The notes below the pieces were generated by a model. It was not told where the DNA came from. It saw only the letters and a list, made by a program, of their open reading frames with translations, and searched no databases. Position numbers and translations under genes: made by a program. A DNA stretch of 64,000 nucleotides from Neoakkermansia glycaniphila (lineage in GTDB: Bacteria > Verrucomicrobiota > Verrucomicrobiia > Verrucomicrobiales > Akkermansiaceae): positions 62,001 to 126,000 of the forward strand of contig NZ_LIGX01000032.1 in NCBI RefSeq assembly GCF_001683795.1. Reading direction: 5' to 3'. This document shows, piece after piece, positions 20,024 to 28,781 of this stretch. Each line of letters starts with the position of its first letter. The first letter of the stretch is position 1.

Positions 20024-21037
20024 TTACCAGCGGATGGCGGCGGAGCTCCATGTGAGGCCGGCGCCGAAGGCGACGAGGAGGACGATGTCTCCCTTGCCGA
20101 AGCGGCCTTCGCGGCGCGCTTCGTCGAAGGCGATGGCGACGGCTGCGGCGGATGTGTTGCCGTATTTCTGCAGGTTGACGAAGACGCGGTCTGCCGGGAT
20201 GGTGAGGCGTTGCGCGACGGCGTTGATGATGCGGAGGTTGGCCTGGTGCGGTACGACGAGTTTGATTTCTTCCGGCTGGATGCCGGCCCGTTCGATGAGC
20301 GAGGTGGCCGATTCCTTCATGTGGGAGACGGCGTGGCGGAATGTTTCGTTGCCTCGCATGGCGAGGGTGGCCAGGCGTTCGTGGACGTTTTCCGTGGTGG
20401 TGGGGCAGGCGGAGCCGCCGCCGGGGATGCGGAGGAGGTCGTGCAGGGAGCCGTCGCTGCCGATGTCGGAGGCGAGGACTGCGCCGTCTCCGGGCTGGTC
20501 GCCCGTGCGGAGGACGGCTGCGCCGGAGCCGTCGCCGAAGAGGACGCATGTAGAGCGGTCTTCCCAGTTGACGACGGTGGAGAGTTTTTCAGCCGCGATG
20601 ATGAGGGCTGTTCTGGCTTGTCCGCAGCCGATGTACTGGACGGCTGTTTTGAGGGCGAAGAGGAAGCCGGAGCATGCAGCGGAGATGTCGAAGGCGACGG
20701 CGTTTTTGGCTCCGATGTTGTTCTGGACGTAGCAGGCGGTGGAGGGGGTGAAGGTGTCCGGCGTGATGGTGGCGACGATGATGAGATCCACTTCTTCGGG
20801 GGATACTCCGGCAGATTCAAGCGCACGCTCGGCGGCTCTTGTTGCCATGTGCGAGGTATGTTCGTTCTCGGCGGCGATGCGGCGTTCGAGGATGCCGGTG
20901 CGTTCCACGATCCATTCGTTGGAGGTTTCCACCATTTTTTCCAGGTCGGCGTTGGTGAGGCGGCGTTCAGGCACGTAGGAACCGGTGCCGATGACTGCAA
21001 CGGGGAGTCTCTTGAAAGGCTGTGTGAGGTCGGACAT
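20024..21037 (-). CDS. fabH: 3-oxoacyl-ACP synthase III (FabH)
   Basis: This 337-residue enzyme condenses acetyl-CoA (or a branched acyl-CoA) with malonyl-ACP to start fatty acid synthesis. The catalytic triad is visible: Cys in AACSGFLFAL, His in VPHQANLRI, and Asn in YGNTSAAAV. The N-terminal GTGSYVPERRLTNADL and the glycine-rich LFGDGSGAAVL are typical. Length matches the family (about 320-335). The ATG at 21037 (MSDLTQ) is preferred to a TTG three codons upstream. It is followed 50 bp later by the CysJ-like gene. A GC-rich palindrome GGCCCG-TT-CGGGCC (21072-21085) lies in its upstream region. Confidence 0.97.
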   Translation of the reverse strand: MSDLTQPFKRLPVAVIGTGSYVPERRLTNADLEKMVETSNEWIVERTGILERRIAAENEHTSHMATRAAERALESAGVSPEEVDLIIVATITPDTFTPSTACYVQNNIGAKNAVAFDISAACSGFLFALKTAVQYIGCGQARTALIIAAEKLSTVVNWEDRSTCVLFGDGSGAAVLRTGDQPGDGAVLASDIGSDGSLHDLLRIPGGGSACPTTTENVHERLATLAMRGNETFRHAVSHMKESATSLIERAGIQPEEIKLVVPHQANLRIINAVAQRLTIPADRVFVNLQKYGNTSAAAVAIAFDEARREGRFGKGDIVLLVAFGAGLTWSSAAIRW

Positions 21038-21260
21038 AGTCAGCAATCAGATGTGGTCTTGACGCGGCCGTGGCCCGTTCGGGCCGTCGTGGCTGTCAAG
21101 GTGAGGGGATTCTACTCTATCGGGTGGGTTTTGGCGAGCATAAAATAAGTCTCGGCACGGAGGGCTTGGGCAGGTGTGAGGATGTTTGAAGGAGAGCGTG
21201 CTGCGGGTTCTTTTTTTGATAGCCGTTCGGGAGGTTCTTGGCGTAACCGCCGATATGCAA

Positions 21261-21292
21261 AGACACCGTTCCGGATGTCCGGAACGGTGTCT
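21261..21292 (-). terminator. Terminator of the 923-residue envelope protein gene
   Basis: A perfect 15-bp stem with a 2-nt loop, AGACACCGTTCCGGA then TCCGGAACGGTGTCT. On the minus strand a short T-run (TTTGC) follows. It is 23 bp past the stop at 21316 and is the only feature seen in the 278-bp gap before fabH. Confidence 0.8.
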
Positions 21293-21315
21293 CAAGCGTG
21301 GCGGATAGCCGATAA

Positions 21316-24087
21316 TCAATCTTTTTTGGCAGCTGCAGCAGCTTTTGCCGCTTCAGCCTTTTTGGTGTTTTCCTGTACGCGGGTCATGGCGGATTTGGCC
21401 TCGACGGCGACGAGGCGGTCGGAGTCTTTGCTCATTTTTTCCAGATAGCGCATGATGTGCGGTTTCGCTGTGTGTTTGGCCAACGATGTACAGAAGATGA
21501 TTTTCTGGTTATGGATGGGTTTGATTTTTTCCATGCGTGCCTGCAGTCCGGCGTAGCTCGGGTCGCTGGATTTGACTTCCATGGCGGAACCGGGCGAGAG
21601 TTTGTTGTTGAGTTCGTCGTATTCGCTGGTGTCCGTGTTCAGGTCTCCGTAGACGAGGGCGACGAGGCGGTCGAATTCTTCGTCGGTGCGGGAGGAGTCA
21701 TGGTTGATCAGAGCGGCCAGGGCGGTGTCGGCTTCCTTGGCGATCATCGGGTTTTCCGCTGTGCGAAGTTCCACGAGGTACGGTACGACGGAGTCGTTGC
21801 TCCACATGGAGAGCGCCTGTTTGACGTTGGTCCAGACGCCGTATGCCATGCGCGGGTCAGGAGCGTTGGCCATGCGGTTTTTGATCATTTCGAAGCCTTT
21901 GGGAGATCCGGCCTGAGCAAGGGCAAGCAGGAGCTGGCCTGCCATTTTTTTCTCGTTGATGTCGGAGACGAGCTTGTCACCAAGAGCTGCGGCGGCTTCG
22001 GGGTTTTCCCTGTAGGTGCTTTCGATGATGGTGTAGAGGTTGTTTGCCAGTGCTCCTGCGAGTTTGCCGGATGTTTTTTCATCGTTGACGAGTTTGACCA
22101 TGGCGTCGAAATCTCCTGCATCGACGAGTCCAGCGATGTTTTTGTAGATTTCTCCTATGTACATGTCTTTATTGTCGGGTGCCTTGGTGTTGATTTTTTC
22201 GGCGAGGTCAAGCAGCAGTTGCTTGGCATTGGGCATGCGCGTGGCGGCGATGTTCTGGGTGAGCCAGTCGAAGCGGTCCTTGTCGTAGGCTTCTGGCTTT
22301 TTGACGATGTCGTCGATGACGAGCTGGCAGAGGGATGCATCCTGCGCCATCATGACGGCGAGGTAGATGATGGCCTGACGTGCAACGCCGATGTCGCGGT
22401 CCTTGTTTTTGATGACGCGGAGGAGGCGCTGGCACGAGTCTTTGTTGATGCTGCCAAGGCCCACGTTTTTCTGCTGCAAGGCTTCGAGCGAGAGGTCGCC
22501 TTTCGGTTCCTTGATGAGGGATTTGTTGATGCCTTCGGCAACTTTGAGCAGTGCCTGAATTTTCTTGTCTTCCTCTTGCTGGGCTTTGTCATCCTGCATT
22601 TTGAAGTAGAGGGCGATGCCGACGCCGATGAAGAGTGCAGCAAAGCCGCCCAGCATGAAGAGGACGCTTTTCTTTTTGTGCCATGGCGTTTGGGCTGCGG
22701 CGGATTGAAGCGCCTGGTAGTAGGCGTCCTGCCGGGCCTGTTCGGCGGCTTCTGTGGCAGCGGCGTCCGGATTTTCCGGGTCTTCAGCCGTTTGCGTACC
22801 GGGAGCGGCGGCCGCAGAGGCAGAGGATTGCAGGGCGAGGCCCGGGCGTGCCAGTTTCGGCGTAGCCAGCGAGGGCGCAGCGGCGGGGCTTGCATTCAAG
22901 GAGAGTTTGGGTGCGGCCTGAGCTGCGGGTTCGGACGGAGCCGTTTCCGGTGCGGCGGCGGCGTGGGGCGCAAGCATGGGTGCCGGAGCCGAGGCGAACG
23001 GCGATGCAGCCGGAGTGTGGGGCTGCGCCGCCAGAGAGGGGCGTGCCAGAGCTGGAGCCGGAGCTCCGGCAAAGGGTGAAGCGGGCGTGGCGGGTGCCGC
23101 CGGCTGGGCAGCAGGGTCGTGATGGGGTGCAGCTGTGCCTTTCAAGGCCGAGAGGGAGAGTTTCGGTGCACCCAGTTTGACCGGGGCTGCGGCTGGCGCC
23201 GGAGCTGGCGGAGCTGCGGGCAGGGGGGTGCCTCCCGCCAGAGGGGCGGGAGCAAAGGCCGGAGCCGCATAAGGGTGTGCTGCAGGGGCAGCGAGGCCGG
23301 CCTGCTGGGCGACCATGGCCATGGCCTGCGCTTGTGCGGCAAGTGCTTCCTGCATGGCGCGGATCTGGTCGAGCGTGGCCTGGAGATTGGCTGCAAGCGG
23401 TGCGCCGGCGGCATCGGCTACGGGCATGGGAGCCGGAGTGGGGGCGGCTGCCTGAGGTTGAGCTGCCGCTGCGGCCTGTTGTGCAGCCGTATGGGCTGCT
23501 GCCTGTTCTGCCGCGAGGCGTGCTGCCTCCGCCTGTTGGGCCGCAGCCTGTTCTGCTGCGAGGCGTGCCTCTTCCGCCTGCTGGCGTTCGTAGGCGGCAA
23601 GCTGTTCTTCGTATTCGCGCATTTGGCGTTCGTATTCTTCCTGAGCAAGGCGGGCTTCTTCTTCGGCCCTTGCCTGTTCTTCAGCCAGCCTGCGAGCTTC
23701 TTCCGCGGCTTCCGCTTCAGCCCGGGCGGCGGCTTCTGCCGCGAGCCTGGCTTCTTCTTCGGCCCTGCGGGCTTCCTCTTCGGCGGCGCGCGCCGCTTCT
23801 TCTTCGGCACGGGCGGCGGCTTCGGCGGCCTCTTTTTCCAGTTGTTCCTTCAGGATGGGGGTGACGAAGCGGGGTTTCTGGATTTCGACTTCGTCGGCCT
23901 GCGAGAAGAGTTTCGGGCGTTCTCCGATTTCGCCTCCTCCGGCGACGAGTACTCTGCGGGCGATCGGCCTGGCTTCGGCTTTTTTGGCTGCTGCACGTGC
24001 CGCCAGTTCGTTGGGATCTACTTTCTTGATCGGTGCGCCGGCGGGTATGGTCGTCTTTTTGTCTTCAGGAGAGGTGTCGTCTGTCAT
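21316..24087 (-). CDS. Membrane-anchored coiled-coil protein with a duplicated helical-repeat domain
   Basis: This 923-residue protein has four parts. (1) A charged N-terminus (1-75) with GAPIKKVDPNELAARAAAKK. (2) A long Glu/Ala/Arg heptad region (about 80-200), like TolA or TonB stalks, then an Ala/Pro/Gln-rich low-complexity stretch to about 460. (3) One membrane helix (about 472-492, VLFMLGGFAALFIGVGIALYF) after a basic KKK stop. (4) A C-terminal helical-repeat domain (about 510-923), nearly the same as the secreted 455-residue protein at 17247-18614. Basic and acidic stretches precede the helix, so the N-terminal part is probably cytoplasmic and the repeat domain periplasmic; this is inferred. 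The family is unknown to me. It ends in a Lys/Ala-rich tail. Confidence 0.9.
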   Translation of the reverse strand: MTDDTSPEDKKTTIPAGAPIKKVDPNELAARAAAKKAEARPIARRVLVAGGGEIGERPKLFSQADEVEIQKPRFVTPILKEQLEKEAAEAAARAEEEAARAAEEEARRAEEEARLAAEAAARAEAEAAEEARRLAEEQARAEEEARLAQEEYERQMREYEEQLAAYERQQAEEARLAAEQAAAQQAEAARLAAEQAAAHTAAQQAAAAAQPQAAAPTPAPMPVADAAGAPLAANLQATLDQIRAMQEALAAQAQAMAMVAQQAGLAAPAAHPYAAPAFAPAPLAGGTPLPAAPPAPAPAAAPVKLGAPKLSLSALKGTAAPHHDPAAQPAAPATPASPFAGAPAPALARPSLAAQPHTPAASPFASAPAPMLAPHAAAAPETAPSEPAAQAAPKLSLNASPAAAPSLATPKLARPGLALQSSASAAAAPGTQTAEDPENPDAAATEAAEQARQDAYYQALQSAAAQTPWHKKKSVLFMLGGFAALFIGVGIALYFKMQDDKAQQEEDKKIQALLKVAEGINKSLIKEPKGDLSLEALQQKNVGLGSINKDSCQRLLRVIKNKDRDIGVARQAIIYLAVMMAQDASLCQLVIDDIVKKPEAYDKDRFDWLTQNIAATRMPNAKQLLLDLAEKINTKAPDNKDMYIGEIYKNIAGLVDAGDFDAMVKLVNDEKTSGKLAGALANNLYTIIESTYRENPEAAAALGDKLVSDINEKKMAGQLLLALAQAGSPKGFEMIKNRMANAPDPRMAYGVWTNVKQALSMWSNDSVVPYLVELRTAENPMIAKEADTALAALINHDSSRTDEEFDRLVALVYGDLNTDTSEYDELNNKLSPGSAMEVKSSDPSYAGLQARMEKIKPIHNQKIIFCTSLAKHTAKPHIMRYLEKMSKDSDRLVAVEAKSAMTRVQENTKKAEAAKAAAAAKKD

Positions 24088-24165
24088 AGATCAGGAAGAA
24101 ATTGTTTAATCGGGAATCTACTTTATTTGCTGCAGGAATGCAATCATGGAATGCGGGCCTGCCAA

Positions 24166-25548
24166 TTATTTTGATGCGGGGTCGATCAGCTGGATGGATT
24201 GGATGTAGCAGCTGCTGTCCGTGGTGCCGGGGTAGGCTTCCTGCAGTGTGAGCTTGATGGAGTTGACGGGTTTGCCTTTGTCCAGAAGGGTGATGGTTTG
24301 CGGGTTCCAGTCGTCGCTGAGGGTGACGGTGTAGGTGTCTTCGCCGTTGTTGATGTCTACAAGGATGCTGCGCGGGCGCGTGTACATGGAGTAGGTGGTG
24401 GCCGGGTGGGTGCGGGCCGTGGGGTCGACGGTGCTCTGGACGGATGGCGTGACGCCCGTTTGGATGAGGATGCCCTGTGTGCGCCTGGGGTTTTTCGGTT
24501 TGATGAGGAGGTATTCCCCTTCGCCGTCTCCGGGTGTGTTTTCCGCCCAGAGGCCGCTGCCGGGCGTTTTGAGGTTTTCCGCGGAGCATTCGTTGCCCAT
24601 GATGTCTTTGGGGAGTGTGGAGCTGGCCGTGATGTCGTAGTCGGTGCTGAGGCGGTATTTCGCTCCGTTTTTCCACGTGCAGGTGTCTCCGGTGACGATG
24701 CAGGGCTGGCCGACGGAGATGTCGAAGGTGTTTTGCCGGTCGGCGGGCAGGGGGTGTTTGACGAAGTCCCATGTGGCGGTGCCGTTTTCGGCGCGTTCGA
24801 GGTTGTCGAGTTTGATGTCGACGTCCTGCGGGTAGATTTCGGAATGGATGAAGGTGGCGGATCCGCTGCGGAGGGGTTCGCCAGCCCAAGCCGAGAGGTA
24901 GGGGAGGCGGAAGCTGAGGCCGGGGGCGGGGATTTCGACTGCGCCGGTTGCTGGTTCCTTGATGCGGCTGCCGCTGCTGTAGGGCAGGGTGAAGGTGAAG
25001 TTGACGACTTGCAGGCCGGGTTCCGTTTTCATGCTGGCCTGGATCCAGTGCCGTGTGTCGTCAAAGTCGCGGAAGGCAGGTGTGCCGTGCTGGGGGTGTT
25101 TGCCTTCGGCGAGGACGAATTTCTGTTTGAGGTCGTTTTTGGAGACGGAGATGCCGGTGACGGCCTGCGCAAAGGGAAGTTTGCGTTCGTTGGCGGCGGG
25201 GTTGTACCAGATGGGTACGGCGATGTCGATGGGGTGGGCTTTGCCTTTGGTGCGGATGTCTTCGAGCGTGCAGGCGATGGAGTACCTTGCTTCGTGCTGC
25301 AGGAAGGCGATCTGGACGCGGACGTCGCGGAGTTTGACGGTTTCGGCCTGCCGGATGTCGAAGAGGATGGGCAAGCCTGCCGAAGGGGCCTGTATGGCGG
25401 TCTGTTCCTGAGGGGGCGCGGGAGCCGGAGCGGGAGCGGCCGGGGTCGCCGGCGGTTGCGCTGCCGGGGCAGGGGGCTGGTCGGCATGAAGCGCCGGAAG
25501 CCATGCTCCTGCTGCCAGGGCGACGAGAACAGAGTGGGTGTTTTTCAT
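24166..25548 (-). CDS. Secreted protein of unknown function with Pro/Ala-rich linker
   Basis: This 460-residue protein has a signal peptide (MKNTHSVLVALAAGAWLPALHA). A linker of Ala/Pro repeats follows, about residues 26-50 (PPAPAAQPPATPAAP and similar). The rest is probably beta-rich, with Trp- and Tyr-containing strands and no motif I recognise. Possible sugar-binding or jelly-roll character is only an impression. The start is chosen at the signal peptide; the open frame begins 53 codons earlier. It precedes the 923-residue protein by 78 bp on the same strand, so they may be co-expressed. It is divergent to the beta-CASP nuclease gene. Confidence 0.8.
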   Translation of the reverse strand: MKNTHSVLVALAAGAWLPALHADQPPAPAAQPPATPAAPAPAPAPPQEQTAIQAPSAGLPILFDIRQAETVKLRDVRVQIAFLQHEARYSIACTLEDIRTKGKAHPIDIAVPIWYNPAANERKLPFAQAVTGISVSKNDLKQKFVLAEGKHPQHGTPAFRDFDDTRHWIQASMKTEPGLQVVNFTFTLPYSSGSRIKEPATGAVEIPAPGLSFRLPYLSAWAGEPLRSGSATFIHSEIYPQDVDIKLDNLERAENGTATWDFVKHPLPADRQNTFDISVGQPCIVTGDTCTWKNGAKYRLSTDYDITASSTLPKDIMGNECSAENLKTPGSGLWAENTPGDGEGEYLLIKPKNPRRTQGILIQTGVTPSVQSTVDPTARTHPATTYSMYTRPRSILVDINNGEDTYTVTLSDDWNPQTITLLDKGKPVNSIKLTLQEAYPGTTDSSCYIQSIQLIDPASK

Positions 25549-25620
25549 TTCTTGCGCGATTTTGCCATATGAAACGGGGGGTGTGCAAGCCGGAATTCGG
25601 TATGCAGTCATAGTCGCGGG

Positions 25621-25649
25621 TTGACAGAACGGTGCAACTCGTCCAGTCT
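25621..25649 (+). promoter_or_regulatory. Promoter of the beta-CASP nuclease gene
   Basis: TTGACA (25621-25626), 17 bp, then CAGTCT (25644-25649) as a weak -10. The -10 ends 11 nt before the ATG, so the leader would be about 4 nt. Confidence 0.45.
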
Positions 25650-25660
25650 CTTCCGAGCAA

Positions 25661-27031
25661 ATGATAAAGTTTACGAATTTGACAGGTGCCGAGGAGATAG
25701 GTTCCAATAGCTACCTGCTGGAGATTGACGGTACGAGGGTGGTTCTGGATGCCGGTATGCATCCGAAACGCGAAGGCCATGCAGCCAAGCCACAGTATTC
25801 CCTGATCGGAGAAAAGGCTCCAGATGCGATTTTTGTGACGCATTCCCATCTGGACCATATCGGTACCTTACCCGTGCTGCAGGAGCTTTACCCCTCCTCT
25901 CCCGTGTATATGACGAACGGTACGGCCGTGCTGGCGGAAGCGATGCTGCATAATTCCGTGAATGTGATGACGTCGAAGCGTACCAGCGAGGGGATCGTGG
26001 AGTATCCTTTCTTTACGCACGGCGATCTGGATCGCATTGTGGACGGGTGGACGGAGCGCTCCTATAATGAAGCTTTCCGGATCGGCAAGCATGGCGAGGT
26101 GATGTCCGTGCTGTACGATGCGGGGCATATTCTCGGTTCGTGCGGGGTGTATCTGGAGTCCCCTTCCGGCCATAGCGTTCTTTATACGGGCGATATTCAG
26201 CTTGAAGACCAGAGTATGATTCCGGGTGCGGATCTTCCCGCGGACGGGGTGGATACGCTGATTATCGAGTGTACGCGCGGGAGCGCCGAGCGAGCCGTGC
26301 ATTATACGCGCGAGAAGGAGCTGGAGCGTCTGGCCAGTGCCATTTCGGAGACTCTGGCGGCCAACGGCGCTGTGCTGATTCCCGTGTTTGCTCTGGGCAA
26401 GAGTCAGGAGTTGTTGTACAATATCCAGAAGTTCAAGGAGGAGGGAAAGATTCCCGATGTTCCCGTGTATTTCGGAGGGCTGGGTTCCAAGGTGACGGGT
26501 ATTTACGATAAGCTGTCGGATGTGACTCCGCGCATGAATCCGGGCTACCGGCTGAAGGAGGTGGTGGAGACGCTGCCTCTTCCCCGGCAGGGTAAAGCTC
26601 CTCTGCGTGTCTCGCCGGGGAATATCTATCTGGTTTCCAGCGGGATGATGAATGAGAAGACGCCGTCCAATTCTCTGGCTGAGCAGGTGTTGCCGAAGTC
26701 GAACAATGCCATTCTGTTCGTTGGGTATTGCGATCCTGATTCTCCGGCCGGCGCTTTGAAGGCGACGCCTCCCGGGGAGCTGGTGAAGCTGCGCGAGAAG
26801 GGCGGACAGGCGGTGCCTCGCAATTGCCGCGTGGAGAGCTTCGATTTTTCGGGGCATGCTCCGCGCGAAGCCCTTGTGGAATATATTCACCTGCTGCATC
26901 CGAAGAGGGTGGTGCTGGTGCACGGAGATCCTGAAGCGATCGAGTGGATGCGGGATGAAGTGCAGCGCATTCTTCCCGGAATGGAGATCGTGATCCCTGA
27001 ACCGGGAGCGACATATGATCTGATGGACTGA
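25661..27031 (+). CDS. Metallo-beta-lactamase/beta-CASP family nuclease
   Basis: This 456-residue protein has the MBL zinc-binding motif HSHLDHIG at residues 61-68, an upstream Asp30, the TGDIQL acidic motif and the beta-CASP insertion with FALGKSQELLYNIQKF. The C-terminal motifs FDFSGHAP and VVLVHGDPEAIEWM are typical of CPSF-73-like or RNase J-like enzymes. Such proteins cut RNA (or DNA) with two zinc ions. The length is closer to the short bacterial CPSF-like group than to RNase J (about 550), and the C-terminal dimerisation domain of RNase J is missing. It probably acts in RNA processing. No Shine-Dalgarno sequence is seen before the ATG. Confidence 0.93.
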   Translation: MIKFTNLTGAEEIGSNSYLLEIDGTRVVLDAGMHPKREGHAAKPQYSLIGEKAPDAIFVTHSHLDHIGTLPVLQELYPSSPVYMTNGTAVLAEAMLHNSVNVMTSKRTSEGIVEYPFFTHGDLDRIVDGWTERSYNEAFRIGKHGEVMSVLYDAGHILGSCGVYLESPSGHSVLYTGDIQLEDQSMIPGADLPADGVDTLIIECTRGSAERAVHYTREKELERLASAISETLAANGAVLIPVFALGKSQELLYNIQKFKEEGKIPDVPVYFGGLGSKVTGIYDKLSDVTPRMNPGYRLKEVVETLPLPRQGKAPLRVSPGNIYLVSSGMMNEKTPSNSLAEQVLPKSNNAILFVGYCDPDSPAGALKATPPGELVKLREKGGQAVPRNCRVESFDFSGHAPREALVEYIHLLHPKRVVLVHGDPEAIEWMRDEVQRILPGMEIVIPEPGATYDLMD

Positions 27032-27096
27032 AAAATGCAGGCATGCGCTGATTCCGGGTTGATTTCTGACAAGTTTTATGTCACCTTTTTATCGTC

Positions 27097-28623
27097 ATGA
27101 AAAAGGTATGTTCCCAATGCCGGAAGGAGTTTGAAGCCGAGGATGATTCCTCGGTCGATACTTGCCCGGATTGTTTGAGAAAAGTTTTCCGGAAGGCCGA
27201 GTCCGCCCATTCCTCCGGTTTCGAGGAGTTGAAGCGGGAGCAGGAGATTCGCCGCCGGAAGCAGCTTTCCCGCGCGGGGCAGTTTTCTCGCGTGTCGCTT
27301 GATGGGAGCGAGGTGCAGCCTGCACAGTATATGCTTTTGATTCTTGGCGTAGTGCTTGTGGCCGGTATGGCCGGGTTGTTCATGATTTCGGAGTCGTCCC
27401 AGTTCGGTATCCTGACGAATATGTCGGAGACGAACCAGAGGATTCTGGTCTGTTTTCTCGGTGCGATTGCGGCGGGGCTGATCTGGTTGAGCAGCCGCCA
27501 TCACAGATGGATCATGTTTTTTGCCGGACTTGCGGCTTTGGCTTTTTCATGGTTTATTCCCGATATCTGGCCTCCGGTGCAACATGCCAATGTGGCCGGG
27601 GCCGCCGAGGTGTATGCCGATGCGCAGGCTTCACCCGCTTCGGAAAAGGGTACATCGAGATTTTTGGACGACCGGATGCTGGAGGGGTTTTATGAGCGGA
27701 AGAAGAAGATGCCGAATGTGAAGCATACGGCCGTGTACGTGCATAAGGTCAGCCACATGGTGCGCGAACAGCTGCGCCCATTCTTGCAGCGCATGACGGG
27801 CAGCGATTCCGTATCGGCAGAAAGTTGCGCGGGGGGCGTGCTGTATACGATCGACGGTTCGCGGCTCAATGACGGAGCGCTGAAGGCTCTTCTGTCGCGC
27901 CTCGGTTCCCTGCGGTTTGCGGAGAACGATGTATATGAGGTCGCGTTCGATCCCGAATTGTCGCATTACCAGAACGAGTATGCCAGCAATATCGTGCAGG
28001 ACAAGTTCAATTCTTCGTTCGCCCATGCCAATATCAATGAGCTTCGCTGTTTCGATCCGAGCCGGATTGCGGATGCCGCGAATCGGCTGATGCTGGCGAA
28101 TACGGCTTCGTACCGTTCGGATATCCGGGCGGCTCTGGTGGCTCTGCTGAATGAGCCGTGGGAGATCGATAGTCCCGTGCTGGCTTCCGCAGGCAAGGCG
28201 CTGGCGGTTTATGGCGGTGATTCGATGATGCCGGCTCTGGAGCGCAAGACGGCGAAGGATACGGTGCAAAGCCTGTTCCTGCGGTATTTGGCTGCCGGAA
28301 AGCAGGTGCCTGATGAGATGGTGACGTTTCTGGTCGAGACGGCTCCCGATGAGATGGTGGATGTGGTCGTGAAGCAGTGGCTTGCGAATCCTCGAGATTG
28401 GGACGCCGCCGTGCAGAAGCTCGGCAGCCATGCGGAAGACCGTTTGCTGGAAGTGTTGCGCAAGGATGGAGATAACATCCAGCTTGTGAACGATACGGTG
28501 CGCATGCTGGGCAATGTTGGGACGATGAAGTCCACTGATGCCTTGGAGGAAGTGGCCCGCAGGCACGACGGGACGATCCGCAATATGGCGGAAAATGCGA
28601 TCGGCAAGATCCGGGCCAGATAG
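27097..28623 (+). CDS. Zinc-ribbon, three-helix membrane protein with C-terminal helical repeats
   Basis: This 508-residue protein begins with a zinc ribbon (Cys5, Cys8, Cys23, Cys26; VCSQC and TCPDC). A charged linker and about three membrane helices follow (around 78-98, 115-131 and 137-153). A large soluble part comes next, with helical HEAT-like segments near the end (DALEEVARRHDGTIRNMAENAI). The soluble part is expected on the outer side if the three helices cross fully. I cannot assign a function; the ribbon suggests nucleic-acid or protein binding inside the cell. It sits 66 bp after the beta-CASP gene on the same strand, which may hint at a shared transcript. A hairpin pair follows the stop. 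Confidence 0.85.
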   Translation: MKKVCSQCRKEFEAEDDSSVDTCPDCLRKVFRKAESAHSSGFEELKREQEIRRRKQLSRAGQFSRVSLDGSEVQPAQYMLLILGVVLVAGMAGLFMISESSQFGILTNMSETNQRILVCFLGAIAAGLIWLSSRHHRWIMFFAGLAALAFSWFIPDIWPPVQHANVAGAAEVYADAQASPASEKGTSRFLDDRMLEGFYERKKKMPNVKHTAVYVHKVSHMVREQLRPFLQRMTGSDSVSAESCAGGVLYTIDGSRLNDGALKALLSRLGSLRFAENDVYEVAFDPELSHYQNEYASNIVQDKFNSSFAHANINELRCFDPSRIADAANRLMLANTASYRSDIRAALVALLNEPWEIDSPVLASAGKALAVYGGDSMMPALERKTAKDTVQSLFLRYLAAGKQVPDEMVTFLVETAPDEMVDVVVKQWLANPRDWDAAVQKLGSHAEDRLLEVLRKDGDNIQLVNDTVRMLGNVGTMKSTDALEEVARRHDGTIRNMAENAIGKIRAR

Positions 28624-28645
28624 GCGGACTTGCGGTTTCGAGCGC

Positions 28646-28684
28646 TCCGCCGTTCCGTGCGAACGGCGGAAAATCGGTTTTCCG
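28646..28684 (+). terminator. Overlapping hairpins after the zinc-ribbon gene
   Basis: TCCGCCGTT/AACGGCGGA (28646-28670) overlaps a second stem CGGAAAA/TTTTCCG (28667-28684). The two are mutually exclusive at their shared bases. There is no T-run of four or more after the second, only a run of A residues, so terminator strength is uncertain. Confidence 0.55.
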
Positions 28685-28781
28685 GCAAAAAAAAGGTATC
28701 GCCAAAACGGCGCGGCTGTGGTAGAAGGATGCCGGCGCGGCGGGCCTTGCCTTGAGGTCGCGGCGTGATGTTCTACTGTTT

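Noticed and set aside
19974-20549. N-terminal extension of the CysJ-like gene (Arg/Pro-rich)
   Set aside because: It is the complement of fabH in another frame; the protein starts at 19973.
17247-22530. Composite transposon, suggested by the two similar flanking gene copies
   Set aside because: The repeats are coding domains in direct orientation; no transposase, terminal repeats or target duplications are visible.
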